Source: CAVONV01 sp963697355 (GTDB taxonomy: Bacteria > Acidobacteriota > Vicinamibacteria > Marinacidobacterales > DATDRI01). Taken from it: a DNA stretch of 64,000 bases. Below the pieces are notes generated by a model, which was given only the letters and a program-made list of their open reading frames with translations, was not told the DNA's origin and did no database searches. This document shows positions 53,373 through 63,235 of the stretch, in pieces. The stretch is from the NCBI GenBank assembly GCA_963697355.1, contig CAVONV010000008.1, forward strand, positions 210,673 to 274,672, read 5' to 3'. The position numbers and the translations under genes were made by a program. Each line of letters opens with the position of its first letter. Position 1 is the first letter of the stretch.

Positions 53373-53792
53373 GCTACTCGGAAGGAGCAAACAGCGTCAA
53401 GCTTCCGGGCTGGCCGCCCTTGACCAGGCGCTCGGTCTGGCAGCCACCCGTTGCCAAGTCGTGGCAGCGACTGAAACACAAACGACTGGCGCATCTCGCA
53501 ACTCCGCCTCGCCCGTGGGCCGCGTCCGATGCGCCAAACTCCAATGGGCTGCAGAAAGGGCAGGGAAGAGCATGCACGCGTTATCGCGATCGCACTCGAA
53601 GCCGTCCGGCAAGCCGTCGAGCGCGAAGTTCGAAAGCATCTTGGGTAAACTTCGCAACGAGCTACCGTTGGGGAGTGGAGAGTGGCGCACGCCGCCCAGC
53701 CACCGATTCAGACATTCATGCAGCTTTCTTTGCTTTTTAGCCGCATCTAAAATATCTTGACTGCAAGAAACGGCAGTAAGTTTGAACCCAAA
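53373..53792. other. Intergenic, no gene seen
   Basis: About 420 bases. Only weak short frames on either strand. A promoter for the LuxR gene is expected but I cannot point to a clear one. Confidence 0.35.
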
Positions 53793-56510
53793 ATGACCGA
53801 CCGAACAGCGCTTCCCATTCTACGCACGAAGCTGCACCGACCTCCCTCACCGGTTGACGTCGTAGAACGGCCGAGGCTGAAAGAGCGGTTGCACCGGGGA
53901 AAAGACGGTACGCTGACCCTGGTTACGGCTCCGGCGGGGTATGGAAAAAGCACGCTGGTCAGCCAATGGCTGGAAACGTGCAAGCAGCCCACCGCCTGGC
54001 TCTCCTTAGACGAAACCGACAGCGACATCGCGACCTTTATCCAATACGTCTTGGCCGCCATTCGGGTGGCGTTTCCCAACGCTTGTCCTAACACGCTCGC
54101 TTTGATGCGTGGGGACAAATTTCCATCATCGAAGGTCCTGAGTGGTTACTTCACAAACGAGCTGGATGCAATCGAGGTGCCCTTCATCCTGGTGCTGGAT
54201 GACTACGACTGCCTCCACGAATCGGCCGTTCACGATCTCCTCAATGAATTGCTCAAGCGACCGCCTCGGCCTCTCCATCTCGTTATCATCTCCCGGCGTG
54301 ACCCGCCGCTCGCCCTTGCCAGACTTCGCAGCAAGGGGCAGATCACTGAAGTCCGCTTACGCGATCTTCAATTCACGAAATTGGAGACCGCCGCCTTCCT
54401 CGAACATGCGATAGGGGCATCCGTTACCGACCTTGCCCTCGACCACCTGCAAACCAAGACCGAAGGATGGGTGGCCGCCCTACGGTTGGCGGCGTTGTCG
54501 CTCGGTCAGCGAGAGGACATCGACGCTTTCCTCGAAAGGCTTCAAGGCGATACGCGACAGGTGCGCGAATATCTATTGGCCGAGGTTCTTTCCCTTCAGC
54601 CACCTGAGGTTCAGGATCTGCTCTTGCGGACTTCCATTCTCGATCGTTTCTGTCAGCCGTTGTGCGACGCGCTTGGTGCACCGAGGTCCGAGAGCGGTCT
54701 GGAAGCCCTCGGGGGTGAGCCCTTCCCGGCCTGGCTGGAGAAAGCTGGCCTGTTTTGTATTCCCTTGGATGAGCAACACGAGTGGTGCCGGTACCACCAT
54801 CTCTTCCAGGAGCTCTTGCAGCGTCAACTCGAAGCGCAGGTGAGTGCGGAGGAGATTGCCGCGCTCTATATGAAGGCCACTGCCTGGTTCGATGAAAACG
54901 GACTCATCGAGGAGGCACTTCAACACGCCTTAAAGGGCGGTGACGCGAACGCAGCGGCTCGAATCGTCACCGAAAACGGTGACGAGGCGATGAACCAGGA
55001 ACAGTGGGGCCAACTTGATCGTTGGCTAAGAATGCTTCCGGCCGACATCATCGAAGGCGATCCGCAGTTGCTTCTCCTGAGAGCCTGGCTCTGCGATTAC
55101 CACTACCAATTCACTGAAGGCTGGATGCTCGTGGATCAGGCCGAGCCCCTCGTTTCCGCCATACCTCCGGACTCCGCCGCCGGCCTTCGGCTGCGCGGTG
55201 AGATGGAGGCCCTGCGCAGTCAACGGTACTATTTCGCGGCAGAGCCCGAGCGCGCCGTCACCAGCGCGGAGCAGGCCTTGGCGGGAATTCTTCGACAGTC
55301 TCAGAGCACACGAGGATTCGCGACGGCCCTCCTGGCCGCTTCGTTGCAGATGGCCGGCGACCTCGAACGAGCCTACAATTTCCTCCACGACGCTTTGGGG
55401 GATCCTTCGAATCCCCGCGGCACATTCGCCAACCGAGTGCTCATCACCCTGTGCTGGATACACTGGATGGCGGGTGATCTGAACGGATTGAGACAGGCGG
55501 CGACCTCCTTGCTGAAGCTGGGCGGGGAGCTGGACCTCCGCGAAAGCCGGGACTTTGGCAGGTACTTTCTGGGCATCTTTCACTATCATCGCAACGAGCC
55601 GACCGCCACCGCGCAGCAGCTGGCGCCCTTGGTCGTCGATCCCTACCTGACACGAACAGAAATCTATGCCCACGGCGCTTTCGCTTTGAGTTTGGCCTAC
55701 CTGGCGCTGGGCCGCGTTCGCGAGGCGCGTGACCTTGCCGAGTCGGTTGCCGCACACATGCTGGAAACCAACAACGCGTTCGTTCTTCCCTTTGCCCAAG
55801 CCTTCGTCGCGGAGCTCGACGTGAGGCTGGGCCGGTCCGCTGAAGCCGTGCATTGGGCGGATCGGTTCGATCCCGGACCCCTCCTGCCCATGTACATGTT
55901 CCATGTGCCCGAGCTGACCCTCGCGAAAGTGCTGATAGGCCAAAATGAGCCCGATAGTCTGCAACACGCCGATGAGCTGCTTGCTCGCCTATACGAGTAC
56001 GTCGAGCGCACTCAGAACCAACGCTTCCTGATCGAGGTTCTGGTCTTGCAGGCCCTTCTCCGCGAAGAACGAGGCGACGAGCCTTCTGCGTTGGCAGCGA
56101 TTGAAAGAGCGGTCCGCCTGGCGCAACCGGGTGGGTTCATCCGCGTGTTCGTCGATTTGGGACCTCGCCTGGTAAAGCTACTGAGCCGCTTGGACCTCGA
56201 CGAGGAAGGATTGCGCTATGTCGGACAGATCCTTGCGGCCTTCATGAGTGACGGAACCAGCGTGCTGAGCCAATCGAACGAGCCACAGGTGGAGGCCCGC
56301 CAGCACCTCGTTGAGCCGCTGTCCCAACGGGAGCTCGAGATCCTGGCCTTGCTGGCGGAGCGGCTCAGCAACAAGGAGATCGGGACGCGGCTCTACCTCT
56401 CCGCCGCGACCATCAAGCGCCACACGGCCAATATCTACAAAAAGCTGGGCGTTCACGGTCGCCGCGAGGCCGTCGAGAAAGCCGTTCATCTGGGAATCCG
56501 TCATCGCTGA
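53793..56510 (+). CDS. MalT-like large LuxR-family regulator (LAL)
   Basis: A 905-residue STAND-type regulator. Walker A APAGYGKST (residues 46-54), Walker B PFILVLDDYD (129-138), SRRDPPLALARLR, a winged-helix part, then TPR-like repeats (about 380-800) and a C-terminal LuxR helix-turn-helix (LSQRELEILALLAERLSNKE, TIKRHTANIYKKLGV). ATP and a ligand likely trigger assembly and gene activation. It sits directly upstream of the secreted sulfatase module, which it may control (inference). Intact. The ATG at 53793 fits the family start. Confidence 0.93.
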   Translation: MTDRTALPILRTKLHRPPSPVDVVERPRLKERLHRGKDGTLTLVTAPAGYGKSTLVSQWLETCKQPTAWLSLDETDSDIATFIQYVLAAIRVAFPNACPNTLALMRGDKFPSSKVLSGYFTNELDAIEVPFILVLDDYDCLHESAVHDLLNELLKRPPRPLHLVIISRRDPPLALARLRSKGQITEVRLRDLQFTKLETAAFLEHAIGASVTDLALDHLQTKTEGWVAALRLAALSLGQREDIDAFLERLQGDTRQVREYLLAEVLSLQPPEVQDLLLRTSILDRFCQPLCDALGAPRSESGLEALGGEPFPAWLEKAGLFCIPLDEQHEWCRYHHLFQELLQRQLEAQVSAEEIAALYMKATAWFDENGLIEEALQHALKGGDANAAARIVTENGDEAMNQEQWGQLDRWLRMLPADIIEGDPQLLLLRAWLCDYHYQFTEGWMLVDQAEPLVSAIPPDSAAGLRLRGEMEALRSQRYYFAAEPERAVTSAEQALAGILRQSQSTRGFATALLAASLQMAGDLERAYNFLHDALGDPSNPRGTFANRVLITLCWIHWMAGDLNGLRQAATSLLKLGGELDLRESRDFGRYFLGIFHYHRNEPTATAQQLAPLVVDPYLTRTEIYAHGAFALSLAYLALGRVREARDLAESVAAHMLETNNAFVLPFAQAFVAELDVRLGRSAEAVHWADRFDPGPLLPMYMFHVPELTLAKVLIGQNEPDSLQHADELLARLYEYVERTQNQRFLIEVLVLQALLREERGDEPSALAAIERAVRLAQPGGFIRVFVDLGPRLVKLLSRLDLDEEGLRYVGQILAAFMSDGTSVLSQSNEPQVEARQHLVEPLSQRELEILALLAERLSNKEIGTRLYLSAATIKRHTANIYKKLGVHGRREAVEKAVHLGIRHR

Positions 56511-56515
56511 CGGGT

Positions 56516-56853
56516 CTACACCCTCCAAATTACACCCTTTGAGCCCATGCGCTTTCCGCTTCTGCGGTCTAATATGATTCTCTATGACACGGCGATTTGA
56601 CGAAGGCCCGACCATGGACGGTCCGGCTACTTACCGTATCTACGTCAAGGGACATCTGGTCTCGGACTGGTCGGACCGGCTCTCGGATATGAAAATCGAG
56701 AGCTCCGTCGCGCCGGACGGTCAGGAGACAACTACGCTCGAAGGGCGACTCGCGGATCAGGCTGCGCTGTTCGGAGTGCTTAATACACTCTATGAGCTGC
56801 ACCTGCCTGTGATATCGGTGGAATGTCTGGATAGGGTTGATGCGGCGAAATGA
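56516..56853 (+). repeat. Duplicated segment, copy A (with 89-aa gene)
   Basis: About 330 bases shared with 61150-61474, including the upstream AAATTACACCCTTTGAGCCC and the whole following small gene. The two copies flank the arylsulfatase, outer-membrane and lipoprotein genes as direct repeats. Confidence 0.8.
56584..56853 (+). CDS. Uncharacterised 89-aa protein
   Basis: MTRRFDEGPTMDGPATYRIY, VKGHLVSDWSDRLSDMKIES, TLEGRLADQAALFGVLNTLY, ELHLPVISVECL. Small, mixed alpha/beta, soluble. No family named with certainty. It precedes a secreted enzyme in each copy; the second copy has a stop at codon 20. It is probably expressed under the LuxR gene upstream or its own promoter in the duplicated region. 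Confidence 0.6.
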   Translation: MTRRFDEGPTMDGPATYRIYVKGHLVSDWSDRLSDMKIESSVAPDGQETTTLEGRLADQAALFGVLNTLYELHLPVISVECLDRVDAAK

Positions 56854-56963
56854 TAACGACTAGCAGGGGATCGGCCCGCCAACAACCGGTTCCAGCAGAA
56901 GGCGCTGAGGAGTCGTCACTGAACCGCGGTGCTAGCTGACAACTCACAACCAAAAGAGGAGTA

Positions 56964-59328
56964 ATGGTGACACATTCAAACTTCAAGAACATTTGTGCGG
57001 CCGTGGCGCTTCTGGCCAGCATGGTCGGGGTAGCTTCGGCACAGGAAAAGCTCGATCGCACGGTCCTGCCAATCCAGGAACCGGAACGACCGACCTATAG
57101 CGAGCTGGACGTGCGCAACGTAGAGACGCCGCCGCGGTTTGAGGTGAAGGCACCCGAGAAAGCCCCCAACGTCGTGATCGTGCTGATCGACGACATCGGC
57201 TTCGGCGGGCCCAGCACGTTCGGCGGTCCCATCCGCACGCCGACGCTGGACAGCCTGGCCGCGAACGGCCTACGCTACAACAATTTCCACACCACGGCAC
57301 TGTGTTCACCGACGAGGAACGCACTCAAGACCGGTCGGAACCATCACACCACCAACACCGGTTCCATCATGGAGACTGCTACAGCTTTCCCCGGCAACAC
57401 CGGGCAGGTTCCGAACAGCGTTGCGCCATTGGCTGAAATGCTCCGACTCAACGGTTACAGCACCGGTGCGTTCGGCAAGTGGCACGAGACGGCCGCCTGG
57501 GAGACCAGCGTGTCGGGCCCATTCGACCGCTGGCCCACCCACCAGGGTTTCGACAAGTTCTACGGCTTCATCGGGGGCGAAACCGATCAGTGGTATCCGC
57601 TCATCTACGACGGTGTGACCAAGGTCAATCCGCCGCCAATGGAGAATTACCATTTCACCGTCGACATGACCAACCAGGCGATCAACTGGGTGAAAGCTCA
57701 GCAATCGATGACACCGGACAAGCCGTTCTTCGTGTATTACGCCACCGGCGCCGTCCATGCACCACATCATGTTCCCAAGGAGTGGGCGGACAAGTACAAG
57801 GGAAAGTTCGACAAGGGCTGGGACCGGGTTCGGCAGGAAACGGTCGAGCGGCAGAAGCAAATGGGCGTCATTCCGGCGAATACGCAATTGGCCGACAAGC
57901 CGGAAGACATCAAGGATTGGGACACGTTGCCCGATAACCAGCGGCGCCTCTTCGCGCGCCAGGCTGAGGTGTTCGCAGGTTTCCTGGAGCAGACCGATCA
58001 CGAGGTCGGCCGCTTGGTCGAAAGCGCTGGAGGACATCGGCGAGATGGACAACACCCTGTTCATCTACATCGCCGGCGACAACGGTACCAGCGCCGAGGG
58101 CGGCTTCGTCGGCATGTACAACGAGATGACCTACTTCAACGCCGTGACCGAGAAGGTGGAAGATCTCATACCGTTGATCGACAAGTGGGGCGGCCCGGAG
58201 ACCTTCCCGCACATGGCTGCAGGCTGGGCGGTTGCGTTCGACGCGCCGTTTTCGTGGACCAAGCAGGTGGCTTCGGACTTCGGCGGCACCCGCAACGGCA
58301 CGGTCATTCACTGGCCGAAGGGAATCGAGGAGAGAGGTGGTCTTCGCAGCCAGTTCTCGCACGTCATCGATGTGGCGCCCACCATCCTGGAGGCGGCCGG
58401 TCTGCCGGAGCCCAAGATCGTCAACGGAACACCGCAGACTCCCATCGAGGGCGTCAGCATGCTCTACACCTTCAACAATAAGGCGGCAACGGATCGGCAC
58501 ATCACCCAGTACTTCGAGATGTTCGGCAACCGCGCGATCTATCACGATGGCTGGCTTGCCCGAACCCTCCACCGGGCGCCGTGGCAGACCGGCCAGCAGA
58601 AACCGTTGGATTCCGACACCTGGGACCTCTACAACGTGCGAGAGGATTTCAGTCTCACCAACAACCTGGCCGCCAGTCAGCCCGAGAAGCTGAGGGAAAT
58701 GCAGGGCCTGTTCATGTGGGAGGCCGAGAAGTATCATGCGCTGCCCATTGATGACCGGACGGTCGAGCGCGTGAATCCCGCCCTCGCCGGACGACCGGAT
58801 CTCCTGGGTGGGCGGACATCGCTCACGCTCTACTCGGGGATGCAGGGCATGTTGGAAAACACCTTCATCAACGTGAAGAACCAGTCCAAGACGATCACGG
58901 CCGAGCTCGAGATCCCCAAGGGCGGGGCGAACGGTGTGATCCTGGCACAGGGTGGACGGTTCGGCGGGTGGTCACTCTACATGAAGGACGGAAAGCCGGT
59001 CTACACCTACAACTACCTCGGACTCTCGCGTTACACGGTCTCTGCGCCGAGCGCGATTCCAGCAGGACCTGCAACGGTCGAGCTCGACTTTGCGTACGAC
59101 GGTGGCGGAATCGGCAAGGGCGGCATGGCAACACTCTCCGTAAACGGGAAGACCGTCGCGGAAGGTCGTATCGAAAAGACGCAGCCCTTGATCTTCTCGG
59201 CGGATGAGACTGCTGATGTCGGCCTCGATAATCAGACACCCGTCGCTGAGGACATCGGCATCGGTTCGGAGACCCGCTTCACCGGCGAGATCCGCAAAGT
59301 CACCGTCGAAGTGAAGGAAGTGAAGTAG
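56964..59328 (+). CDS. Secreted arylsulfatase (one frameshift)
   Basis: An about 788-residue sulfatase. A signal peptide (AAVALLASMVGVASA) is followed by the alkaline-phosphatase-fold core: IVLIDDIGFGGPSTFGG with metal Asp76/77 and CSPTR (Cys114-Arg118), the site converted to formylglycine, then GKWHETAAWE, GDNGTSAEGG and GRPDLLGG. A one-base insertion near 58017 separates the frames; the rest is well conserved, so it may be an error. The C-terminal domain is beta-rich. It removes sulfate from esters outside the cytoplasmic membrane; an anaerobic or aerobic FGly maturase is needed but not seen here. GAGGAG precedes the start. Confidence 0.9.
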
Positions 59329-59390
59329 GAACGGCCCGACACGATCCCGCTAGTAGACGATTGCAGCGGAGGGGATGGAGAGACAAGCTC

Positions 59391-60197
59391 GTGCAAAAAA
59401 ACAAAATCACCATTGCTTCACTTTTGGCATTTCTGGTAACAGTGACAAGTCTGGTCTACGGTCAGGAATCCAGCCAAGCAGACCTTGCCAAGGCTACACA
59501 GAACCCGGTAAGTGATCTCATCAGCCTTCCCTTTCAGAACAACACCAACTTCAATTTCGGCCCTGCCGACAAGACCCAGAACATTCTCAATATCCAGCCC
59601 GTTTGGCCCATTCCGCTCACCGAAAAGTGGAACCTCATTACCCGAACGATTGTGCCGGTGACCTCACAACCTCCCTTTGCCGCTGAGCAGGATCGGACCA
59701 CCGGGTTAGGGGATACGACATTCACCGCCTTTATGTCACCCAAGGAAGCCGGGAAGGTTATCTGGGGTGCCGGTCCGGTATTGCTTCTGCCTACGGCAAC
59801 AGACGATGTGCTTGGGTCGGACAAGTGGGGATTGGGTCCATCGGCGGTTTTGCTGACCATGCGCGGCAACTGGGTCATAGGCTCGTTGTTCAGCAATGTA
59901 TGGTCGGTAGGGGGCGGGGGTGAAAATGATATCAAGCTTTTCACCTGGCAGTATTTTATCAACTACAACATGCCGGGAGGATGGTATCTGACGTTAGCGC
60001 CCATCATCACAGCCAATTGGGAAGCGGATAGTGACAACAGGTGGACCGTTCCGTTTGGCGGCGGTGTAGGCAAGATCTTCCGGGTTGGAAATCGACCGAT
60101 GAACGGACAAATCAGTGCCTACTACAACGTAGAAAAACCGGATTCCGGACCCGACTGGCAGCTCAGGCTCCAGCTGCAGCTTCTCTTTCCGAAGTAG
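59391..60197 (+). CDS. Outer-membrane beta-barrel (transporter-like) protein
   Basis: A 268-residue protein from a GTG with GGAGAG upstream. Signal peptide (LLAFLVTVTSLVYG), then many amphipathic strands: LISLPFQNNTNFNFGPADKT, WNLITRTIVPVTSQP, GLGDTTFTAFMSPKEAGKVI WGAGPVLLLPTATDDVLGSD, ending QLRLQLQLLFPK. It fits the family of outer-membrane channels often placed next to secreted sulfatases and hydrolases. Probably a channel for substrate entry. Confidence 0.75.
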   Translation: MQKNKITIASLLAFLVTVTSLVYGQESSQADLAKATQNPVSDLISLPFQNNTNFNFGPADKTQNILNIQPVWPIPLTEKWNLITRTIVPVTSQPPFAAEQDRTTGLGDTTFTAFMSPKEAGKVIWGAGPVLLLPTATDDVLGSDKWGLGPSAVLLTMRGNWVIGSLFSNVWSVGGGGENDIKLFTWQYFINYNMPGGWYLTLAPIITANWEADSDNRWTVPFGGGVGKIFRVGNRPMNGQISAYYNVEKPDSGPDWQLRLQLQLLFPK

Positions 60198-60251
60198 AGC
60201 GGTCGATCTGGGAAGATCTTCCTCTGATTCGGCAGAAAAAGGAGCCGTTTC

Positions 60252-60323
60252 GTGAAAGGTAAAACCACTGCAAAAGAGGTCGAGCTGATCGTGGAGAACT
60301 ATGACTACCAGAAGTTGGGCGGG
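60252..60323 (+). pseudogene. Short orphan coding fragment
   Basis: From a GTG: KGKTTAKEVELIVENYDYQK LGG and stop. It looks like the start of an unknown gene and overlaps the lipoprotein gene start. Too short to identify. Confidence 0.2.
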
Positions 60324-61107
60324 TGACGGTCGGCAAAGCCCGTCGCGAGGAGGTTTTCAGATCTGGAGAGTCGTGCGCTGGGGCTCATGGCTCCCGGTGC
60401 CACTGGCGTTCACCGCACGTTGCTGGCCCTTTTGTTTGTGCCTTCTGCCGGTCCTCGCAGCCTGTGGAGCCGATGAACCGCAGACGATTCATATCGACTT
60501 CGCCCAGGGCACCGAAGGCTGGGTCGCCGGCTTCGCGGACTACCCCGTCGGCCAGGACAACTTCTATGAGCTGGAAGCCGACCATCGCCCCCTTCCCGCA
60601 CCGTTGAATACGTCCCAGAACGCTCAGTACATTTCAGGGAACAACCACAGCGATGACCTTTGGATGTACTTCAAGGGTCAAGTGGCGGGGCTGGATCCCA
60701 ACCGTCGCTACACGGTGCGCTTCGCGGTCGAGATCGCGACGCGCGTCCCCAACGGATGCGTTGGCGTCGGCGGTGCACCCGGTGAAGATGTGACCGTCAA
60801 GGCGGGCGCCTCCACGATAGAGCCCGAGGCGGTGATCAGCGGCGGGGACTGGCGCATGAACGTCGACAAGGGCGAGCAGGCAAACGGCGGCGAGAACGCC
60901 CTCGCCATCGGCGATGTGGCGAGCTCGGTTCCGTGCGGCGAGCCTCCGCGGTGGGAGTTGAGGCAGTTATCGAGCGGGCGCGAGTCACTCGAAGTGGAGA
61001 CCGATAGAAGCGGGTCGGTGTGGCTCTTCGTCGGTACCGATTCGGGCTTCGAGGCGACGACGAGTATCCACTACACCTGGATCGTCGCTACATTCGAGCC
61101 GATCTAG
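60301..61107 (+). CDS. Lipoprotein, unknown function
   Basis: Up to 268 residues. The real start is uncertain; the lipobox (CLLPVLAAC) near residue 54 suggests that a later start gives a standard lipoprotein. The body (HIDFAQGTEGWVAGFADYPV, YISGNNHSDDLWMYFKGQVA, GLDPNRRYTVRFAVEIATR) looks like a beta-sandwich, perhaps carbohydrate binding. It fits the surrounding secreted module. No catalytic motif. Confidence 0.62.
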   Translation: MTTRSWAGDGRQSPSRGGFQIWRVVRWGSWLPVPLAFTARCWPFCLCLLPVLAACGADEPQTIHIDFAQGTEGWVAGFADYPVGQDNFYELEADHRPLPAPLNTSQNAQYISGNNHSDDLWMYFKGQVAGLDPNRRYTVRFAVEIATRVPNGCVGVGGAPGEDVTVKAGASTIEPEAVISGGDWRMNVDKGEQANGGENALAIGDVASSVPCGEPPRWELRQLSSGRESLEVETDRSGSVWLFVGTDSGFEATTSIHYTWIVATFEPI

Positions 61108-61149
61108 CGACCATGAGCGTTCTTGAGGCCTCCCGTGAGAAGGTCGAAT

Positions 61150-61474
61150 GTCCTACACCCCCCAAATTACACCCTTTGAGCCCAAGCGCTCTCGGTTTCT
61201 GCGGTCTATTATGATGGGCATGACACGGCGATTTGACGAAGGTCCGACCATGGACGGTCCGGCTACCTACCGTATCTAAGTCAAGGGACATCTGGTCTCG
61301 GATTGGTCGGACCGGCTCTCAGATATGAAGGTCGAGAGCTCCGTCGGGCGCGACGGTCAGGCGACAACCGTCCTCGAAGGGCGCCTCGCGGATCAGGCTG
61401 CTCTGTCCGGGGTACTCAATACACTCTATGAGCTGCACCTGCCCGTGATATCCGTGGAATGTTTGGACTGCTAA
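61150..61474 (+). repeat. Duplicated segment, copy B (with broken 89-aa gene)
   Basis: Second copy of 56516-56853. The small gene in it (ATG 61220 to stop 61474) has a TAA at codon 20 (61277-61279) where the other copy has Tyr. Confidence 0.8.
61220..61474 (+). pseudogene. Broken copy of the 89-aa gene
   Basis: The frame is otherwise like the intact copy: MTRRFDEGPTMDGPATYRI, stop, VKGHLVSDWSDRLSDMKVES, VLEGRLADQAALSGVLNTLY. A single base change made a stop. So this copy is not translated in full. Confidence 0.8.
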
Positions 61475-61552
61475 TGGGTGGGAGGGTCACTCGTGACCTT
61501 CGCGAGCTGGCCGCATATCGCGGCTTAGAAAAAGGACCAACAGGAGACAAAA

Positions 61553-63101
61553 ATGACTTGGCAGGCACGATTGTTTTTCGTTTTGACTCTTGCCGTGGCG
61601 GCGGCATCGTTCTCCACCGGATGCACGTCGAATGACGCCACGGCTCAGCCGACCGAGGGCTACAACAACAAAATACCGCCCGCGATCATGACACCGGACA
61701 AGGTGGAGACCCGGATCGGTACGTTGGATTTTTTCGATGGGCTTCCCAGCGCCGACGACCGTGCAGAAGGTTTACGACAACCTGGATTTCATGCGCGGTG
61801 TCGAAGCGTTCCTGAACTTCATTCCCGCCACGTCGGTCGAGGGAATGAGACGCGGCATGGTGGAGATGGGAGCGACGCGGTCCAATCAGGTCGTGATCTT
61901 CGACCAGTTGATGGACTCCAACCCCCTGTTCCTCACCGGCAACACCGACACGGTGTACGCCTCGGCGATCCTCGACCTGGAACGAGATGGACCGACCGTG
62001 GTGGAGATCCCGCCGGGAAGCGGTCCGGGCACCGTGAATGACGCATTCTTCCGGTTCGTTATCGACATGGGCTCCCCCGGGCCGGACCGGGGCAAAGGAG
62101 GCAAGTACTTGATCCTGCCGAGCGGTTACGAAGGTGATGTGCCGGACGGCTACTTCACCGCCACCTCGCCGTCGTACGTCAACTGGCTCATCCTCAGGGG
62201 CTTCCTCGTGGATGGTAGACCTGATGCGGCATCGCAGATGTTTCGCGGGGGCTTGAAGATCTATCCGCTGGAGCAGGCGGGGAGCCCACCCGCCATGGAG
62301 TTCATCAACGGGTCCACGGTCGCTTTCAATACGGTTCATGCCAATAATTACGAGTTCTACGAGGAACTGCACACCGTGATCGATCGCGAGCCGGTGGGTC
62401 TCATCGATCCGGAGCTGCGCGGCCTGCTCGCCGGCATCGGCATTCAGAAGGGCAAGCCCTTCCAGCCCGATGCGCGGATGAAGGCGATCCTAGAAGACGC
62501 CGTGGCGGTTGGAAACGCAACCGCAAGGGCCATTCTGTTCCGGCCCCGCGAGACCGGGGCCTACTTGTATGAGAAAAGCGGCTGGTTCACGGCGTTCATC
62601 GGCGGAAGTCATGAGTGGCTGAGGGACAATGGAAAGGGCGGCCGCTACCTCGATGCCCGAACGATGTTTTTCTACGGCGCGACGGTGAATACACCGGCCA
62701 TGGTGGCGAAGATGGTCGGTGTGGGGTCCCAGTACGCCTACAACGCCACGGACACAGACGGCAACTATCTCGACGGGAGTAAGAGCTACCGGCTCAACAT
62801 CCCTGCCGACGTTCCGGCCAAAGACTTCTGGTCGGTCGTGGTCTACGACCCCCAGACCCGATCCGAGCTGCAGACCAGCCAGCCATTCCCGAGCAAGAAC
62901 AACAAGCGCGATGACTTGATCGTCAACGACGACGGCTCGGTGGATCTCTACTTCGGCCCGCAAGCGCCCGCCGGCAAGGAGCGCAACTGGGTGGAGACGG
63001 TGCCCGGCAAGGGCTGGATGGTCTTGATTCGACTCTACGGGCCGCTCGAGCCCTGGTTCGACAAGACCTGGCGGCCGGGTGAGTTCGAGTTGATTCAGTG
63101 A
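61553..63101 (+). CDS. DUF1254/DUF1214 exported protein (one frameshift)
   Basis: About 515 residues. AGGAGAC precedes the ATG; a lipobox (FSTGC) is followed by the DUF1254 part. A shift near 61740 leads to TVQKVYDNLDFMRGVEAFLN, VIFDQLMDSNPLFLTGNTDT VYASAILDLERDGPTVVEI, and the DUF1214 end (YRLNIPADVPAKDFWSVVVY, DPQTRSELQTSQPFPSKNN, FGPQAPAGKERNW). These exported beta-rich proteins often sit near sulfatases; enzymatic role unknown. The indel may be an error. Confidence 0.85.
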
Positions 63102-63235
63102 GGCAGGAAAGCAGGAGACTTTGTACCGTTAGTTCTAGGAGGCTTTGAGATGTGGAAGTGGATTCTGGTCCAGTCGCTTGTCCCTATTCCACATTTTTCC
63201 GTCCGCTGGGGCCTGACCTGGCCTGACCCCGACGT

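Noticed and set aside
55026..55967. Minus-strand open frame of 313 codons
   Set aside because: Antisense to the LuxR regulator TPR region, no motif.
57910..58737. Minus-strand open frame of 275 codons
   Set aside because: Antisense to the arylsulfatase.
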